Made by a program: the position numbers and the translations under genes
Shown here: positions 12,429 to 16,142 of the stretch, one piece after another
Layout of the letters: each line of letters opens with the position of its first letter
Numbering within the stretch: the stretch's first letter is position 1
From: CAZAFM01 sp964484395
GTDB lineage: Bacteria > Campylobacterota > Campylobacteria > Campylobacterales > CAZAFM01
Direction: 5' to 3'
DNA length: 16,142 nucleotides
Assembly: GCA_964484395.1 (NCBI GenBank)
Contig: CAZAFM010000054.1
Coordinates: 1-16,142, forward strand
Notes under the pieces: generated by a model
What the model was told of the DNA's origin: nothing
Database searches by the model: none
Seen by the model: the letters and a program-made list of their open reading frames with translations, nothing else

Positions 12429-14402
12429 ATGGATAACTATGATGTATCATCTCTTATTGGCTATATGAGCTCTGTTAGTGCTTATAAAAGTCGATTTGAG
12501 GCGTTAAATGGACTACTAAATAAGACAACCCTAACAGGTAAAATAAGCAACCTTGAGATTGCAGAAAATCTCTTTAACTTTATGGATGAGACTCAAGGGA
12601 AGTTTTCTGAACTTCAAGCAAACCTTATAGAGTCACTAGCAAAAGAGAGTTTTGCAAAAGTTCTTTCAGAGTCAAGAACGATTGCTTATAGTGTCATAAA
12701 CACCATTGAAAGAACACTTAGGGAGAGATATTTCAACCTTAGATACTTTGCTTCTTCACCTGAACTAACAGACTTTCTAAAAAACAATCATAGTGATTCC
12801 TCTACAAAAGATAGTCTAATAGAAGAGATGAATGACTTCCTAAAAATCTACTCTATCTATAAAAATGTGATTATTACTGACAAACAAGGAAATGTACTAA
12901 TTTCTGCAAAAGACTCAAATGTTAATGCTAAAGATACACTAATTGATGAAGCTATAAAAGCTGGAGATAGAACCATTAGTATATTTAAAAAATCTGACCT
13001 AGATAGTGAAGATGATGTTTCACTACTCTATGCAAATGCAGTACTAGATGAGAACAGAGAAGCTATAGGTGTAGTTATCTGTGTGCTTGATTTTAATGAT
13101 GAGGTTAAGAGGGTTTTTGATACTTACAACTTTGTCTCAAAAGATACTATTATCTCGTTTTTAAATCAAAAAAATGAGATAGTCTATACATCTTCTAGAA
13201 AAGATTTTCCTGAGTTTACAAGGGTTAGCTTCTCAAAAGAGAGAGATTTTACTATAGTAAACCAAAAAGGAAAAGAGTACCTAGCAGTTCAATCAAAAGC
13301 CCAACATATAGAAGAAAACTTTGAAAATAGTATGTCATGTGCTGTTTTGGTGCCTCTTAAAAAAGCTTTTATTTTTGATGAGGAGGGGGTTGATTTAGAG
13401 AAACTTGGTATAAATGATATATCTGAGATTATGACTGATGAGCTAAATGCAGTTATGAATGAGTCTGAAAATATTAATGAAGACCTAGGAGATGTTGTTA
13501 TAAATGGTGAAATAATAGCTTCAAAATCACACTCATACTCGCTAAATCCCATCCTTGATAGTATAAGAGAGCTATCTCAAGAGATAAACAATGTATTCAT
13601 AGAGTCTATAAAAGACCTTCAAGGAACTATCATAAATGGCTACTTTAAAGCCTCTAAGTTTAAGGCCTACAGTGCTGCTGAGCTTCTTGATAAGTTTTTC
13701 TATGAAAGAATCAGTGAGGTTAGATGGCTTACTAAAAACAGAAAACTAGCTCATCTCATAAGAGACCCTATTGCCAACTCTGAGAAGATAGATGAGGTTG
13801 CTGAGGACTTTGGCAAGATAAATATGATATATAAAAACATCTTCATATTTGATCAAAAAGGTAAAATAGTTGCTAACTCAAATAGTGCCTATGATAGATT
13901 TAAAGATAAAAACATAAATGACGCACACTACGCAAATGTAAAAAGGATTAAAGACTACTATGGTTACTACATCTCCAAGTATGAGCCAAATGACTTTTTA
14001 GGTGGTGATTATGACTTTACATACTATGCTCCAATCATAGCTGATGATGTTGTTATAGGTGGCATTGGGGCGGTTTGTGACACCAATGAGGAGCTAAAAA
14101 ACATCCTAAATCTAGTATCTGTAAACTTAGATAATGAAGCTGCCAATAGAGTTGCTTACTTTGCTACAAGAGATAGAAGGGTGGTCTCTTGTACAGATGC
14201 AAACAAAAAACAAAACAGTGAGATAGCCTTGGATGAGAGATATTTTGCAATTGAGAGAGGTAAGGGTATATCTGATATTGTGAAGTTTCAAGACAAGCTG
14301 TATGTAATGGGTATTCAAAGTGAGTGGGCATATAGAGACTACAAAGGCGGAGATGGTCCAAGTAGTATTGTGACACTACTTTTTAGGGAGATAAAAAGAT
14401 AG
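12429..14402 (+). CDS. Cytoplasmic protein with two tandem Cache-like sensor units
   Basis: Protein of 657 residues without signal peptide or TM segment, so apparently cytoplasmic. Two copies of a dCache-like unit can be seen. In each, a helix is followed by IYKN(V/I)xIxDxxG (residues 143-154 and 467-478), then a GAVCDTN/VICVLDFN strand (216-223, 545-552), then a second subdomain (about 240-310 and 574-655) with a (Q/K)xGKEYLAVQS / FQDKLYVMGIQS strand. A helical linker (about 320-420) joins them. Cache domains usually bind small ligands outside the cell at the head of receptors; here there is no methyl-accepting, kinase or cyclase output. ATG 12429 has a strong AGGAGGAG. It is convergent with a CheY-like gene, a possible partner. 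Function is not known. Confidence 0.75.
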   Translation: MDNYDVSSLIGYMSSVSAYKSRFEALNGLLNKTTLTGKISNLEIAENLFNFMDETQGKFSELQANLIESLAKESFAKVLSESRTIAYSVINTIERTLRERYFNLRYFASSPELTDFLKNNHSDSSTKDSLIEEMNDFLKIYSIYKNVIITDKQGNVLISAKDSNVNAKDTLIDEAIKAGDRTISIFKKSDLDSEDDVSLLYANAVLDENREAIGVVICVLDFNDEVKRVFDTYNFVSKDTIISFLNQKNEIVYTSSRKDFPEFTRVSFSKERDFTIVNQKGKEYLAVQSKAQHIEENFENSMSCAVLVPLKKAFIFDEEGVDLEKLGINDISEIMTDELNAVMNESENINEDLGDVVINGEIIASKSHSYSLNPILDSIRELSQEINNVFIESIKDLQGTIINGYFKASKFKAYSAAELLDKFFYERISEVRWLTKNRKLAHLIRDPIANSEKIDEVAEDFGKINMIYKNIFIFDQKGKIVANSNSAYDRFKDKNINDAHYANVKRIKDYYGYYISKYEPNDFLGGDYDFTYYAPIIADDVVIGGIGAVCDTNEELKNILNLVSVNLDNEAANRVAYFATRDRRVVSCTDANKKQNSEIALDERYFAIERGKGISDIVKFQDKLYVMGIQSEWAYRDYKGGDGPSSIVTLLFREIKR

Positions 14403-14407
14403 ATTTA

Positions 14408-14431
14408 ATAGGGCTACTTTTTAGACCCTAT
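14408..14431. terminator. Possible hairpin between convergent genes
   Basis: ATAGGG at 14408-14413 and CCCTAT at 14426-14431 form a 6-base-pair stem with a 12-base loop in the 11-base gap and the end of the receiver gene. No T-run follows on either strand, so an intrinsic terminator is doubtful. It is the only candidate between these convergent genes. Confidence 0.25.
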
Positions 14432-14800
14432 CAAAGCTAGTATCTCTAGAAGCTGGTTTTTGTTTAGTGGCTTTGTGAGGTGATAATCCGCTTTTGGTGA
14501 TTTGTGTATCTCATCACTAAAGGCTGTGATAACAACTGCTGGGGTTTTTGGTGAGAGCTCTTTTATTTTATCTATAAGCTCTATACCGTTTAATTTAGGC
14601 ATCTCTATATCTGTGATAAGTACATCTATATCATCTCTGTTTTTATAAATCTCAAGAGCCTCCTCGCCGTTTTTTGCAGCATAGACCTCTTTTACTCTCT
14701 TTTTAAGTATTCGCTCAACTGCATCTCTTGATATATCTTCATCTTCAGCAAAAAGAATAGTAAGTTTCTCTAAGTTTTCTTTATCGCTCTCTTGTAGCAT
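14414..14800 (-). CDS. Single-domain CheY-like response regulator
   Basis: Receiver-only protein of 128 residues. All active-site residues are present: acidic pocket Glu19/Asp20 in LFAEDED, phospho-acceptor Asp64 in LITDIEMPKLNG, Thr92 in VVITAFSD, and Lys110 in LTKPLN. There is no output domain, so it signals by protein contact, as CheY or as a phosphorelay intermediate. A 12-residue charged N-terminal extension precedes the domain. ATG 14800 has AGGGG 6-7 bases upstream, and a TATAAT at 14830-14835. It is convergent with the tandem Cache gene; no histidine kinase is within the window, so the phosphodonor is unknown. Confidence 0.93.
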   Translation of the reverse strand: MLQESDKENLEKLTILFAEDEDISRDAVERILKKRVKEVYAAKNGEEALEIYKNRDDIDVLITDIEMPKLNGIELIDKIKELSPKTPAVVITAFSDEIHKSPKADYHLTKPLNKNQLLEILALIGSKK

Positions 14801-14825
14801 TCAATTCCCCTATGTCTATTTTTAG

Positions 14826-14848
14826 GGATATTATATGCGATAATATCC
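14826..14848 (-). promoter_or_regulatory. Perfect 9-base inverted repeat over the receiver promoter
   Basis: GGATATTAT (14826-14834) and ATAATATCC (14840-14848) are perfect inverted copies around a 5-base spacer. The left arm contains the minus-strand TATAAT (14830-14835) that best fits the receiver gene, 30 bases before its ATG. This is operator-like geometry. It could instead be an RNA hairpin ending the upstream membrane-protein gene, whose stop is 4 bases away, but no T-run follows. Confidence 0.45.
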
Positions 14849-14852
14849 AAAT

Positions 14853-15566
14853 CTAAGCTTTATATTTTTGCTTTATATGTCTTTGTACATACGGAATCAT
14901 AAAAACACTAGCCACACAAAAACATATAGCTCCAAGAAATGTACCTAGATTACTAATATACACCATCCATTCAGGTGAAGTAGATCTACCCATAAATGCA
15001 AAAATAGCAGATATTTGAAAAAAGATAGAGCCTCCAAGGTTTATAAGAGTTATCCATCCTGGGACTACCCTCCAAATAGATGGTAGCTCTATGACACTCT
15101 CTTGAAGATACTTTATAGATGATATCATAAAAGCGATACTACCAATCATATCAGGAGTCCAAACAGTCACATCATACAAAGCAACGCCACCACTAAAGTA
15201 CATCGCATCAAATGTGTTGAAGTTAAAAAAAATAGTCCCTATAAGTTGTGCAAAACCTGCTATAAATCCGGGATTTCTACCCCTCCACGCAAAGTATCTA
15301 AAATCCCTATGTTTAAGCGTAATGTATATAGGCTCTTTATCAAGTGCAAGGGATGGGTTCATAGATGCAAGAAGTTGCGTATAAGCTGCAGAAGTAAAAA
15401 ATATAGAGCCTATGAAAAAAAGCTTATTACTATCACTTTCAGAAAACAGCTCTATGCCACTAACAGAGCTAAAGCTTCCTACTATAAAAAAAGAGGCACC
15501 AATAACAAAAAGTGCTCCACAGTAAAACATCAATGGGCGGTGAGATAAAAATGCTCTAAGTGTCAT
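14853..15566 (-). CDS. Six-TM membrane protein with repeated G-S-I-x-F segments
   Basis: Integral membrane protein of 237 residues that I cannot assign with confidence. About six hydrophobic segments are visible (12-34, 47-67, 99-117, 136-155, 171-192, 201-225). Four of them share a GSIFF-like core (FIGSIFF 51-57, IGTIFF 109-114, IGSIAF 141-146, GGSIFF 178-183), which suggests descent by internal duplication and recalls YrhK-like domains. A basic/aromatic loop (about 80-98) is probably cytoplasmic, and the C-terminus is basic. ATG 15566 has AAAGG about 7 bases upstream and lies 9 bases after the TRIC-family gene, so the two are co-transcribed. Confidence 0.7.
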   Translation of the reverse strand: MTLRAFLSHRPLMFYCGALFVIGASFFIVGSFSSVSGIELFSESDSNKLFFIGSIFFTSAAYTQLLASMNPSLALDKEPIYITLKHRDFRYFAWRGRNPGFIAGFAQLIGTIFFNFNTFDAMYFSGGVALYDVTVWTPDMIGSIAFMISSIKYLQESVIELPSIWRVVPGWITLINLGGSIFFQISAIFAFMGRSTSPEWMVYISNLGTFLGAICFCVASVFMIPYVQRHIKQKYKA

Positions 15567-15575
15567 ACAAAACCT

Positions 15576-16142
15576 TTATGGATTTAGCCTAGGAAGCTTC
15601 AAGCCCTTAAAATAAGCAAAAAGTCTCATAAAAAGAAAAAAGATAGCAACAAGCATTGTATTAATCTCATCTAAAAACATAAAGTAGTGCAACATATAGA
15701 TACTAAATCCTACAAGTATAGAGATACTTCCATAAAACTCACTTTTAAGCACAAATGGAACTTCATTTATCATAATATCTCTTATCATCCCTCCACCAAT
15801 AGCTGTGATAAAAGATAGAAGAACTGTACCAAAAAGGTTAAATCCACTCTCAATAGCCACAATAGCCCCAGTTATACTAAAAGAGACAAGACCTATAGCA
15901 TCAGCAATGATAAATCGCCTTTTACTCTGAACCTCACCTTTTTTGTGTAGCTTGAAGATAAGTGCTAAAGATATAGTAATAATAACAGTAAGAGCTGGAT
16001 AGCTATAATCAAAAGCAAAAGGAACTCTTAGGGCTAGAGTATCTCTAATGATGCCAACACCAAGTGCCGTCATAATAGAGGCTATAAGCACCCCTAATAT
16101 GTCTAGGTGTTTTCTACCTCCTACACGAGAACCAGTGATCCT
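15576..16142 (-). CDS. TRIC/UPF0126 family membrane protein, YadS-like (5' end cut)
   Basis: The frame stays open to the right edge, so the start is outside the window; 188 codons are visible, against about 200-210 for the family. The first visible residues carry SRVGGRKHLDILG, typical of the UPF0126 N-terminal repeat, and the two inverted-repeat signatures follow: GVGIIRD and, about 84 residues later, GGGMIRD. The second repeat starts with ADAIGLVSFSITG. Bacterial TRIC proteins are trimeric monovalent-cation (potassium) channels; some UPF0126 members are suspected of other transport roles. In the first repeat Val replaces the middle Gly of GGG. An internal GTG at 16091 could be mistaken for the start, but the upstream homology shows it is not. 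Confidence 0.9.
   Translation of the reverse strand, partial: RITGSRVGGRKHLDILGVLIASIMTALGVGIIRDTLALRVPFAFDYSYPALTVIITISLALIFKLHKKGEVQSKRRFIIADAIGLVSFSITGAIVAIESGFNLFGTVLLSFITAIGGGMIRDIMINEVPFVLKSEFYGSISILVGFSIYMLHYFMFLDEINTMLVAIFFLFMRLFAYFKGLKLPRLNP

Noticed and set aside
15246..15548. Plus-strand open frame of 100 codons, rich in Lys and Cys
   Set aside because: Antisense to the six-TM protein; its basic composition reflects the complement of hydrophobic codons and no homology is recognised.
1..16142. RNA genes, CRISPR arrays, insertion sequences
   Set aside because: Nearly all bases are accounted for by protein genes, the gaps are short, and no tRNA-like cloverleaf, spaced repeat or transposase was seen by eye.

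Overview
The window is AT-rich, uses many TTG and GTG starts, and is packed with short intergenic gaps and 4-base stop/start overlaps. Gene content points to a free-living member of the Campylobacterota (formerly Epsilonproteobacteria), perhaps Sulfurimonas-like. The strongest markers are a fused ispDF gene followed by an HP1021/Cj1608-type atypical response regulator, a degenerate ATP-sulfurylase-like protein and pgpA, an order also known from Campylobacter. The genus is an inference. There are no rRNA or tRNA genes, insertion sequences or CRISPR arrays, and no gene-free stretch over about 150 bases.

Left part (1-8571), almost all on the minus strand. Reading in the direction of transcription it holds thiC and mrp (8-base overlap); then a phasin-like coiled-coil protein, a UbiB/ABC1 atypical kinase, an 85-residue membrane-anchored protein, a MacB/LolE-type ABC permease, its LolD-type ATPase and an 8-TM protein with a CPFC motif, all overlapping at their ends; then a DUF4160/DUF2442 pair; then a NosL-family lipoprotein. 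The tail of an unidentified plus-strand gene meets nosL tail to tail. The ABC transporter, the 8-TM protein (predicted to place five of its six cysteines in periplasmic loops) and the NosL lipoprotein look like an uncharacterised envelope module for copper or thiol handling. No nosZ or nosDFY is present here.

Middle part (8675-12373), plus strand: ispDF, the HP1021-like regulator, the ATP-sulfurylase-like protein and pgpA form one operon with overlaps of 4 and 23 bases and a gap of 10. The regulator has Ser at the usual phospho-Asp position. The sulfurylase-like protein keeps the HxxH motif and a cysteine zinc-site pattern but has lost the Gln/Arg sulfate-binding residues. Two matches to the published HP1021 box flank the ispDF start, so the operon may be autoregulated.

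Right part (12429-16142): a 657-residue protein made of two tandem Cache-like units with no membrane segment and no output domain, convergent with a canonical CheY-like receiver. Upstream of the receiver gene a perfect 9-base inverted repeat overlaps its best -10 box. Two more minus-strand membrane-protein genes follow, an unidentified 6-TM protein and a TRIC/UPF0126 (YadS-like) protein cut by the window edge.
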